Positions 1-10,140 of a stretch of DNA of 64,000 bases are shown here, piece by piece. Numbering within the stretch: the stretch's first letter is position 1; every line of letters starts with the position of its first letter. Position numbers and translations under genes: made by a program. The notes below the pieces were generated by a model. It worked only from the letters and a program-made list of their open reading frames with translations. It had not been told where the DNA came from and did not search any database. Source of the stretch: Thermotogota bacterium (GTDB lineage: Bacteria > Thermotogota > Thermotogae > Petrotogales > Petrotogaceae). Location: NCBI GenBank assembly GCA_029780115.1, contig JAKOZG010000027.1, positions 1 to 64,000 on the forward strand, read 5' to 3'.

Positions 1-12
1 AAAAATATTCAC

Positions 13-33
13 GCCCCCTTCGGGGGGCTTTTT
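13..33 (+). terminator. Rho-independent terminator
   Basis: A GC-rich stem (GCCCCC pairing with GGGGGC around a TTCG tetraloop) is followed by five T residues. It ends 20 bases before the first permease start, so it probably ends or attenuates an upstream gene. In transporter operons of this type that gene is often the substrate-binding protein, but this is inference because it lies outside the window. Confidence 0.85.
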
Positions 34-54
34 ATGAAAACGGAGGTGTAATAC

Positions 55-1062
55 TTGCTATTCATAAAACGATACTTACTTCCTAGAATAGTACAATTCT
101 TAGTGGTTGTATTTGTTGGTATAACCATTGTATTCTTTGTACCAAGACTCACTCCTGTTGATCCTGTACAACAAGTTATCAGTCGAATAACAGCGCAAGG
201 TGCATTTCTAGACCCTGCTGCTGTTGATGCGATGCGTAAATCTCTTACTGAGATGTATGGACTAGAAGGAAACATGTTTCAACAATACTTCGCTTTTTGG
301 GGAAGACTATTTAAAGGTGATTTTGGTCCTTCACTGTTCCAATTTCCTACACCTGTAATTGACTTAATAATGATTTCTCTACCGTGGACAGCTGGGTTAC
401 TAATAACAACAACTATAATATCTTGGATAATAGGTAATCTACTTGGAGGACTCGCAGGATACTTCAAAAACAAAACATGGGCTAAAACCTTAGACAACAT
501 ATCTATGGTTTTACGACCAATACCGTACTACATATTTGCTTTGTTACTACTGATACTATTTGCGTATTTAATCCCCATATTCCCATCAGCAGGAGGATAC
601 TCTGTAGGAAGAAAGATAGGGTTCAACTGGCCATTTATCTCTGATCTTTTAATACACTCATTCTTACCAGCTATGTCACTAGTCATTTTAGGTATAGCAG
701 CAAATTTCATGACAATGAAACTCATAGTCTCAAACATAGTAGCTGAAGATTACGTTATGTATGCAAAAGCTGGTGGGCTCAAAGAATCAACCATAGCTTT
801 TAAATACGTCATTAGAAACGGATTATTACCTCAAATAACTGGACTAGCCTTATCGCTTGGTCAAATATTTGGGGGAGCACTGATTACAGAGATAGTATTC
901 TCATACCCAGGGCTAGGGACTCTATTGTATGGAGCAATCAACTCAGGAGATTACAATCTAATCATGGGAGTTACTTCACTCTCTGTTGTAGGAATAGCAG
1001 GTGCCACGTTGATTATTGATCTCATATACCCACTATTTGATCCTAGAATAAGATACAGATGA
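55..1062 (+). CDS. ABC transporter permease, OppB/DppB type
   Basis: This 335-residue inner-membrane protein is one of the two permease subunits of a peptide/oligosaccharide (Opp/Dpp-type) importer. It has an N-terminal transmembrane helix, an extracytoplasmic loop, then five more hydrophobic segments. The cytoplasmic coupling loop typical of binding-protein-dependent permeases (EDYVMYAKAGGLKES, about residues 225-240) is clear. The start is a TTG at 55 with a strong GGAGGTG site at 42-48. It leads a tightly packed four-gene set (permease, permease, ATPase, ATPase). In Thermotogota many Opp-type transporters carry oligosaccharides rather than peptides, and the glycosidases downstream favour a plant-polysaccharide fragment here. 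Substrate is inferred. Confidence 0.93.
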   Translation: MLFIKRYLLPRIVQFLVVVFVGITIVFFVPRLTPVDPVQQVISRITAQGAFLDPAAVDAMRKSLTEMYGLEGNMFQQYFAFWGRLFKGDFGPSLFQFPTPVIDLIMISLPWTAGLLITTTIISWIIGNLLGGLAGYFKNKTWAKTLDNISMVLRPIPYYIFALLLLILFAYLIPIFPSAGGYSVGRKIGFNWPFISDLLIHSFLPAMSLVILGIAANFMTMKLIVSNIVAEDYVMYAKAGGLKESTIAFKYVIRNGLLPQITGLALSLGQIFGGALITEIVFSYPGLGTLLYGAINSGDYNLIMGVTSLSVVGIAGATLIIDLIYPLFDPRIRYR

Positions 1063-1072
1063 GGTGATGATG

Positions 1073-1933
1073 ATGGAAGCTTTCAAAGAACTCATGAAAG
1101 ATGGAAGATTCAGATTTGCGTTCATAGTGATATGTGTGCTTGCGTTCATGGCGATACTATCGTTCTTTTCACCATACGATCCATTAAGATGGAACGTTGT
1201 ACCTAGAGACATGCCACCAACATGGCCACACATATTTGGAACAACATCACAAGGCCAAGACTTATTTTGGCAATCCACCTTTGCGATAAGAAACTCATTG
1301 ACAATAGCCCTAATAGCATCAGGTATATCAAGAGTTATAGCGATAATAGTAGGATTAGTTTCTGGATACAAAGGAGGAACAGTAGATACTGTATTAATGT
1401 CGATTAACGACAGTTTTGTAGTTATGCCTCTGTTACCAATTCTGATACTAATAGCGTCAGTTGTAAGAGAAAATTTAAACATGGTAACTTTAGGAATTGT
1501 ACTCAGTCTATTTGGCTGGGCATGGGATGCAAGGGTGATAAGGTCACAGATACTGAGTTTAAGGGAAAGAGAATTCACATACACTGCGATACTATCAGGA
1601 ACAAAGACGTTCAGTCTAGTGGTAAAAGAATACTTTCCATTCATAATACCGATAATATTTGCGACGTTAATAAACAACATGATCTGGGCAACAGGTATGG
1701 AAGTAACGCTAGCCATACTAGGACTATCAAACACAGAAATACCAACAATAGGTACGATGATACATTGGGCGGTTAACTACCAATCAATACTACTAGGGTA
1801 CTGGTGGTGGATACTAACTCCGGTAATAATCTCTGTATTCCTGTTTGTAGCGTTATATTTACTCTCAACAAGTTTGAGTGAATATCTCGATCCACGAACT
1901 AGAATACAAAGAATTGGTAAGGCGAAGGAGTGA
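1073..1933 (+). CDS. ABC transporter permease, OppC/DppC type
   Basis: Second permease of the Opp/Dpp-type importer, about 286 residues. It has an N-terminal helix (FRFAFIVICVLAFMAIL), the conserved extracytoplasmic start (FGTTSQGQDLFWQ) and five C-terminal helices. The usual EAA-type loop (about residues 165-180, REREFTYTAILSG) contacts the ATPases. Four start codons are stacked in frame (GTG 1064, ATG 1067, 1070, 1073). The GAGGTG at 1061-1066 gives best spacing to ATG 1073, so that start is used. The gene begins just after the preceding stop, implying translational coupling. It may act with the solute-binding protein presumed upstream. Confidence 0.92.
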   Translation: MEAFKELMKDGRFRFAFIVICVLAFMAILSFFSPYDPLRWNVVPRDMPPTWPHIFGTTSQGQDLFWQSTFAIRNSLTIALIASGISRVIAIIVGLVSGYKGGTVDTVLMSINDSFVVMPLLPILILIASVVRENLNMVTLGIVLSLFGWAWDARVIRSQILSLREREFTYTAILSGTKTFSLVVKEYFPFIIPIIFATLINNMIWATGMEVTLAILGLSNTEIPTIGTMIHWAVNYQSILLGYWWWILTPVIISVFLFVALYLLSTSLSEYLDPRTRIQRIGKAKE

Positions 1934-1938
1934 AACTG

Positions 1939-2940
1939 TTGAATATACTAAAAACAGAAAATTTGAAATCATACTATATATTTGAAACACCAACAGAAAA
2001 GAAAGAAGTTAAAGCTGTAAACGATGTGAGTATAGACATAGAAGAAGACAAAATCTACGGTATAGCAGGAGAAAGTGGATGTGGAAAAAGTACCTTTCTA
2101 AAAACGATATGTGGATTAGCAGAACCACCATTAAGGATAGTAGGAGGAACAATATACTACTTAGTCAACGGTAAATACGTTGATATAACCAAATTGAAAG
2201 AAGAAGAATATAGAAAGTTGAGATGGGAATACATCTCATACATACCGCAAGGATCGATGAGTGCGTTAAATCCAATAATTCGAGTGAAAGAATCATTCAA
2301 AGATTTTGTAACAGCGCATAAAAAGATAAAAGATGAACAAAAAGATTTTGAAGAACCGTTAAGAAAACACTTGAATGCGTTAGGGTTACCGATGAGGGTG
2401 TTAAAATCGTATCCTCACCAATTATCAGGAGGGATGAGACAAAGGGTAACAATAGCGTTAGCAACGATATTAAATCCACGAATAATTCTAGCAGACGAAC
2501 CTACAACAGCGTTAGATGTAGTAGCTCAAAGAGCTGTGATACAACTTCTCAAAGATATACAAACCTTACAAAAAAACACAATAATTCTAGTAACTCACGA
2601 CATGGCGGTCCATGCGAACATATCTAACAGGATGCTGATAATGTATGCAGGTATATTCGTAGAAGAAGCAGACACAGAGGAACTATTTGAAAACCCGCTA
2701 CATCCATACACACAGTTTTTGATAGGATCACTTCCGAAGATGGGAGACAAAAGTTACAAGATAAGTGCACCAGGTTCACCACCGTCACTTGCAAATTTAC
2801 CGCAAGGATGTCCATTTCATCCGAGATGTCCATATGTAATGGATATATGTAAGAAAGAAAGGCCAGCCTTAGTAGAAATGAAACCATCACACAAGGTATC
2901 GTGTTTTTTGAATTCAAAGGAGCGGATGCAGAATGAGTAA
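1939..2940 (+). CDS. ABC transporter ATP-binding protein, OppD/DppD type
   Basis: Cytoplasmic ATPase subunit of the importer, about 333 residues. Walker A (GESGCGKST) lies near residue 45, the signature LSGGMRQRV near 158 and Walker B (ILADEP) near 183. The C-terminal oligopeptide-transporter extension carries the cysteine cluster CPFHPRCPYVMDIC, matching the iron-sulphur cysteines known in DppD-type subunits. A GTG at 1930 is possible, but AAGGAG at 1925-1930 fits the TTG at 1939 (eight-base gap). The gene overlaps its partner ATPase by eight bases at the 3' end. The two ATPases should form a heterodimer under the permeases. Confidence 0.92.
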   Translation: MNILKTENLKSYYIFETPTEKKEVKAVNDVSIDIEEDKIYGIAGESGCGKSTFLKTICGLAEPPLRIVGGTIYYLVNGKYVDITKLKEEEYRKLRWEYISYIPQGSMSALNPIIRVKESFKDFVTAHKKIKDEQKDFEEPLRKHLNALGLPMRVLKSYPHQLSGGMRQRVTIALATILNPRIILADEPTTALDVVAQRAVIQLLKDIQTLQKNTIILVTHDMAVHANISNRMLIMYAGIFVEEADTEELFENPLHPYTQFLIGSLPKMGDKSYKISAPGSPPSLANLPQGCPFHPRCPYVMDICKKERPALVEMKPSHKVSCFLNSKERMQNE

Positions 2941-3895
2941 TACAAGAGAAGAACTCATAAGAACAGAAAAGTTACAGAAAATATTTGTGGTAGGTGGAGG
3001 GTTTGCAAGGAGTAAACTGGTAGCAGTAGACGATGTGAATTTTCATGTGAACAAGGACGAAATCTTCACACTAGCAGGAGAAAGTGGATGTGGGAAATCC
3101 ACGGTCTCAAAGATGTTGTTAGGATTTCTAGAACCAAATGAAGGTAAGGTATATTACAAAGGAGAAGATATATCGAATTTAAAGAAATGGAAAGATAAGA
3201 AAGGGTTTATGAAAGAAGTGCAATCGATATTTCAAAATCCATTTGAAACATTCAATCCGTTAAGGAAGGTAGACAGTTATCTGTACGATACACAGAAACA
3301 TTATGGTATGAACCATAAAGGTAGGGTAGTAGAAGAATCCCTAGAAGCAGTGGGATTAGATATAAGTGAAGTAAAAGGTAGGTACCCGAATGAATTTTCA
3401 GGAGGACAGTTACAAAGGATATCGATAGCAAGGGCGTTGATAACAAGACCATCGTTGTTAGTAGCGGATGAACCGGTATCGATGGTGGATGCGTCGTTAA
3501 GAATGTCGATAGTGAATTTGTTTAAAGAGTTAAGAGATAAAAGACATGTAAGTGTGTTGTACATAACGCATGATTTAGCGACAGCATATTATGTGAGTGA
3601 CAGAATAGGGATAATGTTCAGAGGAAACATAATAGAGATGGGAGATGTAGAAGATGTACTGATGAACCCTAAACATCCGTACACACAGATGTTGAAAGAA
3701 TCGATACCTGAAGCTGATCCAAAGAAGAAATGGACTGAAAGGATAAGCATAAAAGAACTTGAGACAGAAGAGTATATGAGGAAAGGTTGTAAGTTTGCAG
3801 GTAGGTGTCCGTACGTTATGGAGAAGTGTAAGGATAATATGCCAGAAGAAATATCTGTCGAAAATAGAATGGTTCGTTGTTGGTTGTATGAGTGA
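2933..3895 (+). CDS. ABC transporter ATP-binding protein, OppF/DppF type
   Basis: Second ATPase of the importer, 320 residues. Walker A GESGCGKST is near residue 54, signature FSGGQLQRISIARAL near 155 and Walker B LLVADEP near 178. The Q-loop (QNPFETFNP) and the C-terminal extension with cysteines (GCKFAGRCPYVMEKC) are typical of OppF. ATG 2933 follows AAAGGAG with a ten-base gap and overlaps the end of the OppD-type gene. No clear terminator follows; the next 460 bases are degenerate sequence. In Opp systems both subunits hydrolyse ATP to power import. Confidence 0.92.
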   Translation: MSNTREELIRTEKLQKIFVVGGGFARSKLVAVDDVNFHVNKDEIFTLAGESGCGKSTVSKMLLGFLEPNEGKVYYKGEDISNLKKWKDKKGFMKEVQSIFQNPFETFNPLRKVDSYLYDTQKHYGMNHKGRVVEESLEAVGLDISEVKGRYPNEFSGGQLQRISIARALITRPSLLVADEPVSMVDASLRMSIVNLFKELRDKRHVSVLYITHDLATAYYVSDRIGIMFRGNIIEMGDVEDVLMNPKHPYTQMLKESIPEADPKKKWTERISIKELETEEYMRKGCKFAGRCPYVMEKCKDNMPEEISVENRMVRCWLYE

Positions 3896-4356
3896 GTGAG
3901 AAGTCAGAAAGTTCAATCGTCTAGAAAAATAAAGTATTTAATAAACAAAACCGAATTAAAACGTCTTTCAGAAAATAGCAGGTGGTTATCTGAAGAATTT
4001 GGGTATTGGGGAATTAGCTAATCTCGACTACCATTTGATTATTATGCTTGATTAGAATTGGATATGTGATACATTAGTTAATAGAGAAATAAATTATATT
4101 CACGAGCAAAATAAAAGACCTATTGAAGTTTAGAAATGATAACTGTACGAATTGCAATTGAACATTTATTTAGCAAGTTAAAAATTAATTGTCGTAGCTT
4201 AGATCAATTATATTTAATATATAAAATTCACTTTTTAAAATCTGCTTAGAGTTATAAAATGACCAGCTATAAGAAAACAAGTTAACAAAGAATTTGAGAA
4301 ATGCAGTTCTGCGCTAATCACTAACGAAGAAGAATTAGGAAAAGGAGAAGAAAAAC
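3896..4356. other. 460-base non-coding stretch with protein-like fragments
   Basis: No intact gene is present. On the plus strand several short protein-like stretches appear in different frames, separated by stops: about 3930-4015 (contains ELKRLSENSRWLSEEFGYWG), about 4078-4130 (contains NREINYIHEQNKRPIEV) and about 4138-4248 (contains RIAIEHLFSKLK). This looks like a decayed gene, possibly a transposase-like or other accessory gene, but the family is not recognised. The final bases hold the AAAAGGAG ribosome binding site of the esterase gene. Confidence 0.35.
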
Positions 4357-5133
4357 ATGATTACAGAAATTATCACGTTAAATAAAACCCGAAATGTAAC
4401 ATTAACAACTTTTATTCAACCAGTGGAAGGTGAATTCAAGAATATTAAAAAACGTCCCGCTATAATTATAATTCCTGGCGGAGGATATCAAATGTGTTCC
4501 GAAAGAGAAGCAGAAATAATAGCATTTGAATATTTAAGGGTAGGGTATCAAGCTTTTGTACTTCGTTATTCAGTAAAGAAAGATGCTTTATGGCCAAATC
4601 CGTTGAATGATTACGAACAGGCTATGGAATTGATAAGATCTAAAATTAATGAATGGAACATCTATGAGGATAAAATTGCGGTTTTAGGATTTTCTGCTGG
4701 TGGTCATCTTGCTTCAGCAGCAGCTACCATAGCAAATAATAAACCTAATGCTGCTTTATTGGGATATGCAGTTACAACTGAAGATACAGTGCACGAGTGT
4801 TTACCAACAGCACCATCAACATGGGATAAAGTCGATAAAAATACATGTCCTTGCTTCATCTTTGCAACGCGTACAGATGATATAGTTCCGATAACAAACT
4901 CTCTTAAGTTTATGAATGCACTAGATAAAGCAGGAGTCGCTTTTGAAAGTCATATTTATGGATATGGGCCACACGGTTTTTCATCATGTAAATCAGCAGT
5001 CATGGCACCTAATATTCCTTTCTGTAACAGGATACCTCAGTGGGTGGATGATAGCATAGAATGGTTAAAAGATGTTTTTGGCGATTTTGATGGCTCAGGA
5101 GGTATGACAAGCCCCAGATATTTTAGTTATTAA
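4357..5133 (+). CDS. Alpha/beta-hydrolase, acetyl (xylan) esterase-like
   Basis: This 258-residue protein has an alpha/beta-hydrolase fold of the Aes/lipase-esterase type (COG0657-like). The oxyanion-side motif PGGGY is at 40-44, the nucleophile elbow GFSAGG places the serine at 113, the acid is D174 or D175 in TRTDDIVP and the histidine is H206 in GPHGF. No signal peptide is seen, so it is probably cytoplasmic. It sits between an oligosaccharide-type transporter and a GH51 arabinofuranosidase, so removal of acetyl groups from imported hemicellulose fragments is a sensible role. That substrate is inferred. ATG 4357 follows AAAAGGAG. Confidence 0.85.
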   Translation: MITEIITLNKTRNVTLTTFIQPVEGEFKNIKKRPAIIIIPGGGYQMCSEREAEIIAFEYLRVGYQAFVLRYSVKKDALWPNPLNDYEQAMELIRSKINEWNIYEDKIAVLGFSAGGHLASAAATIANNKPNAALLGYAVTTEDTVHECLPTAPSTWDKVDKNTCPCFIFATRTDDIVPITNSLKFMNALDKAGVAFESHIYGYGPHGFSSCKSAVMAPNIPFCNRIPQWVDDSIEWLKDVFGDFDGSGGMTSPRYFSY

Positions 5134-5249
5134 TTATTTTGTGAAAAATATATTTTAATTGACTCAGAGGTCTTGTTTTTGTTTAAGAAGATAAGTTAAA
5201 AAAGATAGCAAAGGTAGAGTTAGAAAATTTCTACTTTATAATAAGATGA

Positions 5250-6779
<1,530 letters not shown>

Positions 6780-6815
6780 TACCACAGTTAGGGACGAGTT
6801 AATAAAAATTGTTAA

Positions 6816-6840
6816 GGGGGCATAGCCCCCCTTTTATTTT
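6816..6840 (+). terminator. Rho-independent terminator after abfA
   Basis: GGGGGC and GCCCCC form a six-base GC stem around an ATA loop, followed by CTTTTATTTT. It separates the GH51 gene from the GH31 gene, so the latter may be independently transcribed. Confidence 0.85.
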
Positions 6841-6883
6841 AGTCTTAAGTCTTATTTAATTTATTAGTTTTGGAGGTGAACTT

Positions 6884-8866
6884 ATGAAATTTGAAAAATC
6901 AGGAAACAAGCTAATAGCAAAAAGTAAAAGAGAAACTATATGGATAGAACCATATGGCGAAGATTGTTTAAGATTCAGATCTACTCAAAATAAAGAGATA
7001 GTAGAAGAAGATTGGACATTACTACCTCAAAAAGAAAAAGCCTGCGATATTAAAATAACGGAAAATAAAGCAACAATTGAAAATGGACGGATAAAAGCAG
7101 AAGTTCTTTCTAATGGAACGGTAAATTATATAAAAGACAATGGAGAAAAGTTGCTCGAAGAATTATGGATAGATTATAGGGTAAGCAACGCAGATCTCCT
7201 ACATGCGAGGGAATATAAAGCGGTAAGCAGTGAATTATATAAGATTCAGCTGACATTCAAATCCTACGAAGATGAAAAATTTTATGGTATGGGACAGTAT
7301 GCAAATGGGCAATTTAATCTCAAAGGTTCTGTGTTAGAACTTGCACAAAAAAACACACAAATAAGTATACCTTTTTTACTCTCAAACCGAAATTATGGCT
7401 TATCTTGGAACAACCCTGCTATAGGAAGAGCTGAATTAGTAAACAATTACACACGCTGGACATCAGAGGGCACTAAACAAATAGATTATTTAATCATATA
7501 TGGAGAAACTCCTGAAGAAATAATTAAAAAATATGCAAATCTATATGGTAAAACGCCCATGTTGCCAGAATGGGCAGCAGGGTTTTGGCAGTGTAAGTTA
7601 AGATACAGAACACAAGAAGAACTATTAAATGTAGCAAGGGAATATAAAAAAAGGGATTTACCTTTATCTGTTATAGTAATAGATTTTTTTCATTGGCCTA
7701 TGCAAGGGGAATGGAGATTTGATGAAAAATATTGGCCGGATCCTAAAGCGATGGTAGAAGAGCTTAATGATATGGGAGTAAAACTCATGGTTTCTATATG
7801 GCCAACAGTTGATTTAAGAAGTCAAAATTTTGAAGAGATGTTAGAAAACAATTTATTAGTAACAACAGAAAGAAATGAACCTGTTCTGATGACTTTCAGA
7901 GGATGTTGTACGCATTTTGATGCCATGAATCCACAGGCACAAAAATACGTGTGGGAAAAGATAAAAGAAAACTACTATAAATATGGAATAAAAATGTTTT
8001 GGCTAGATGAAGCAGAACCTGAAATGAAAACATATGATTACGACAATGTAAGATATTTTTTAGGAAACGGTTTAGAAGTAAGTAACATATACCCATTCTT
8101 TTATGCCAAAGCATTTTATGAAGGAATTAAAAATGAATCAGAAGAAGAGATAGTAAATTTAATAAGATGCGCATGGCATGGAGTACAAAGGTTTGGAACG
8201 GTGGTATGGTCAGGAGATATACCCTCAACTTTTGAATCCCTCAGAAATCAGATAACAGCGGGATTACACATGTCTATGTGCGGTATTCCGTGGTGGACAA
8301 CCGATATAGGGGGATTCTATGGAGGAGATCCAGATGATCCAAGGTTTAGAGAATTAATAGTGAGGTGGTTCCAATTTGGAGTATTTTCTCCAATATTTAG
8401 ATTGCATGGGAATAGAATTTACAAGGGAGAATTACCAAATCCAAACGATCCTGACGATCCAATGAATTTAGTTGGCGGTCCAAATGAAATATGGTCCTAT
8501 GGGCAAGAGGCTTATGAAATAATAAAAGAATTATTATTTTTGAGAGAAAAGATGAAGCCTTACATAATGAAACATATGAAAAAAGCACATGAAACAGGTG
8601 TTCCAGTAATGAGGCCTTTATTCTTTGATTTTCCAGAAGACAAAGAGACTTATGAGATGGGAGACCAATACATGTTTGGTCCCGATATTCTAGTTGCTCC
8701 TGTTGTACATGAATCAGAAAGGAAAAGGGCTGTGTATCTACCAAAAGGTGCTAAATGGAGAGAATTTGAAAAAGGGAAAGAATATGAAGGTGGTCAGTGG
8801 ATAGAAGTTGATGCTCCTTTGGATAAAATACCTGTATTTACAAAGAATGGAGTAAAGATTTTCTAA
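6884..8866 (+). CDS. Glycoside hydrolase family 31, probable alpha-xylosidase or alpha-glucosidase
   Basis: This 660-residue cytoplasmic enzyme has the GH31 layout: N-terminal beta-sandwich (1-220), catalytic barrel (about 225-560) and C-terminal beta domains. The nucleophile is D375 in FWLDEAEPE and the acid/base is D445 in WSGDI. The barrel start LPEWAAGFWQCKLRY and the IDFFHWPMQGEW loop resemble the alpha-xylosidase branch rather than alpha-glucosidases, although substrate cannot be settled from motifs. ATG 6884 has GGAGGTG upstream. Acting with the GH51 enzyme, it would strip alpha-linked xylose or glucose from imported oligosaccharides. Confidence 0.92.
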   Translation: MKFEKSGNKLIAKSKRETIWIEPYGEDCLRFRSTQNKEIVEEDWTLLPQKEKACDIKITENKATIENGRIKAEVLSNGTVNYIKDNGEKLLEELWIDYRVSNADLLHAREYKAVSSELYKIQLTFKSYEDEKFYGMGQYANGQFNLKGSVLELAQKNTQISIPFLLSNRNYGLSWNNPAIGRAELVNNYTRWTSEGTKQIDYLIIYGETPEEIIKKYANLYGKTPMLPEWAAGFWQCKLRYRTQEELLNVAREYKKRDLPLSVIVIDFFHWPMQGEWRFDEKYWPDPKAMVEELNDMGVKLMVSIWPTVDLRSQNFEEMLENNLLVTTERNEPVLMTFRGCCTHFDAMNPQAQKYVWEKIKENYYKYGIKMFWLDEAEPEMKTYDYDNVRYFLGNGLEVSNIYPFFYAKAFYEGIKNESEEEIVNLIRCAWHGVQRFGTVVWSGDIPSTFESLRNQITAGLHMSMCGIPWWTTDIGGFYGGDPDDPRFRELIVRWFQFGVFSPIFRLHGNRIYKGELPNPNDPDDPMNLVGGPNEIWSYGQEAYEIIKELLFLREKMKPYIMKHMKKAHETGVPVMRPLFFDFPEDKETYEMGDQYMFGPDILVAPVVHESERKRAVYLPKGAKWREFEKGKEYEGGQWIEVDAPLDKIPVFTKNGVKIF

Positions 8867-8888
8867 TTTTTAAAAATCATTGCCATGA

Positions 8889-9005
8889 TTTGAACAATTA
8901 ATTAATGGGGAATTAGAAACGAAGGAAGTAGAAATCTTTTTAATTCCATATTTCTCTTGGGCAAACAAAGAAGAAGGACCTATGAATGTTTGGTTGAGAA
9001 AATAA
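8889..9005 (+). pseudogene. 3' remnant of a GH127 (DUF1680)-like gene
   Basis: An open stretch with no usable start runs from just after an in-frame TGA (8886-8888) to a TAA at 9003-9005. Its last residues include IPYFSWANK followed by PMNVWL and a stop. From memory this matches the C-terminal signature of GH127/DUF1680 beta-L-arabinofuranosidases (IPYYAWxNR...MxVW). Only about 38 codons survive, so it looks like the tail of a deleted gene lying between GH31 and araR. The family fits the arabinose context. The rest of the gene is absent from this window. Confidence 0.6.
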
Positions 9006-9069
9006 ATGATATAATATAATTTAATATATTTTATAATAGATAAAGAAAAATTATGGAGGAATAGCTGCA

Positions 9070-10131
9070 GTGAAAAAAACAAAACAAGAGATAATCAAAG
9101 AATACATTTTGGATCAGATGAGAAGTGGACATTTAAAAAAAGGAGATAAGATTCTGTCAGAAAATAAATTAGCAGAATATTTCTCGGTGAGTCGACAAAC
9201 AGTTCGGAAAGCCTTATCAGATTTAGAAAATGAAGGATACTTGGTCTCAAAGAGAGGTAGTGGTACTTACGTAAAATCAGTGAAGAAAAACAAGGAAAAC
9301 ATCGGAATACTAACTCAATCATTAACAGATTACATATTTCCCTTCATTGTGATGGGTGCAGAAGATCAACTAAAAAACACAAAGTACAAATCTTTCATAG
9401 GAAACGCAAAAAACGATCCAATTATAGAAAAAGAGATATTAGAAAGGTGGATGGATGATGGAGTTCAAGGTCTTATTGTAGACCCCGTGGTAAGTGCTAC
9501 CAAACAAGCAAATATCCAACTCCTAACCCAAATCAGTGAGAAAATTCCTATGGTGATTATTAACAGCGATTTAGACATTCCCAAAGCAGGAATTTTGGTT
9601 TTGAATGATTACGAGTGTGGCGCTTTTGCAGCAGAAAAATTATTGTCTTTAGGTCATAAAAGATTAGCTGTTGTTTATAAGGCTATTCATAAAGCTACTG
9701 TTGAAAGGGCAAATGGTTTTATAGATAAAGCCAAAGAATATAAAAAGAACACTTTATACGAACTACCTTTTCATGCCCTAGAGACGTCTGATACAGCTAT
9801 AAACTTAATAATGTCTCTTTTAAGTCTTCCGAAAGATATTGCCCCAACAGCAATATTTTGTTCAAATGATCTTGTTGCAATGCAAGTTGTCATGGCTGCA
9901 AAAAGATTAAGGTTAGAAATTCCAAAAGATATTTCAATAATTGGATTTGATGACGCTGATTTCGCACAAGCTTTAGAAATCTCCACTTTTAGGCATCCAA
10001 AACAAAAATTTGGAGAGAAAGCCGCACAAATGCTTTTAAAAATGATTGAAGAAAACAACAACGGCAAGGCTGAAAGAGTTGTGGAAAAGGCCGAGTTTAT
10101 TGAAAGAAACAGTATAGCCGGAAAAAGTTAG
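9070..10131 (+). CDS. araR: AraR-type transcriptional regulator (GntR HTH plus LacI-type sensor)
   Basis: This 353-residue regulator has an N-terminal GntR winged helix-turn-helix (about 1-70, with LAEYFSVSRQTVRKALSDLENEGY) fused to a LacI/periplasmic-binding-type effector domain (about 75-350, with GFDDADFAQAL). That fusion is the AraR architecture known from Bacillus, where arabinose releases the repressor. Its place beside GH51, a GH127 remnant and an AraM-like gene supports arabinose control. The start is GTG 9070 with ATGGAGG nine bases upstream. A clear AraR operator was not identified in the window. It ends directly before the next gene, suggesting a two-gene operon. Confidence 0.85.
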   Translation: MKKTKQEIIKEYILDQMRSGHLKKGDKILSENKLAEYFSVSRQTVRKALSDLENEGYLVSKRGSGTYVKSVKKNKENIGILTQSLTDYIFPFIVMGAEDQLKNTKYKSFIGNAKNDPIIEKEILERWMDDGVQGLIVDPVVSATKQANIQLLTQISEKIPMVIINSDLDIPKAGILVLNDYECGAFAAEKLLSLGHKRLAVVYKAIHKATVERANGFIDKAKEYKKNTLYELPFHALETSDTAINLIMSLLSLPKDIAPTAIFCSNDLVAMQVVMAAKRLRLEIPKDISIIGFDDADFAQALEISTFRHPKQKFGEKAAQMLLKMIEENNNGKAERVVEKAEFIERNSIAGKS

Positions 10132-10140
10132 GTGAAAAAT

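Noticed and set aside
1033-1734. 233-residue open frame opposite the OppC-type permease
   Set aside because: Antisense shadow of a clear membrane-protein gene; no start signal and no recognisable motif.
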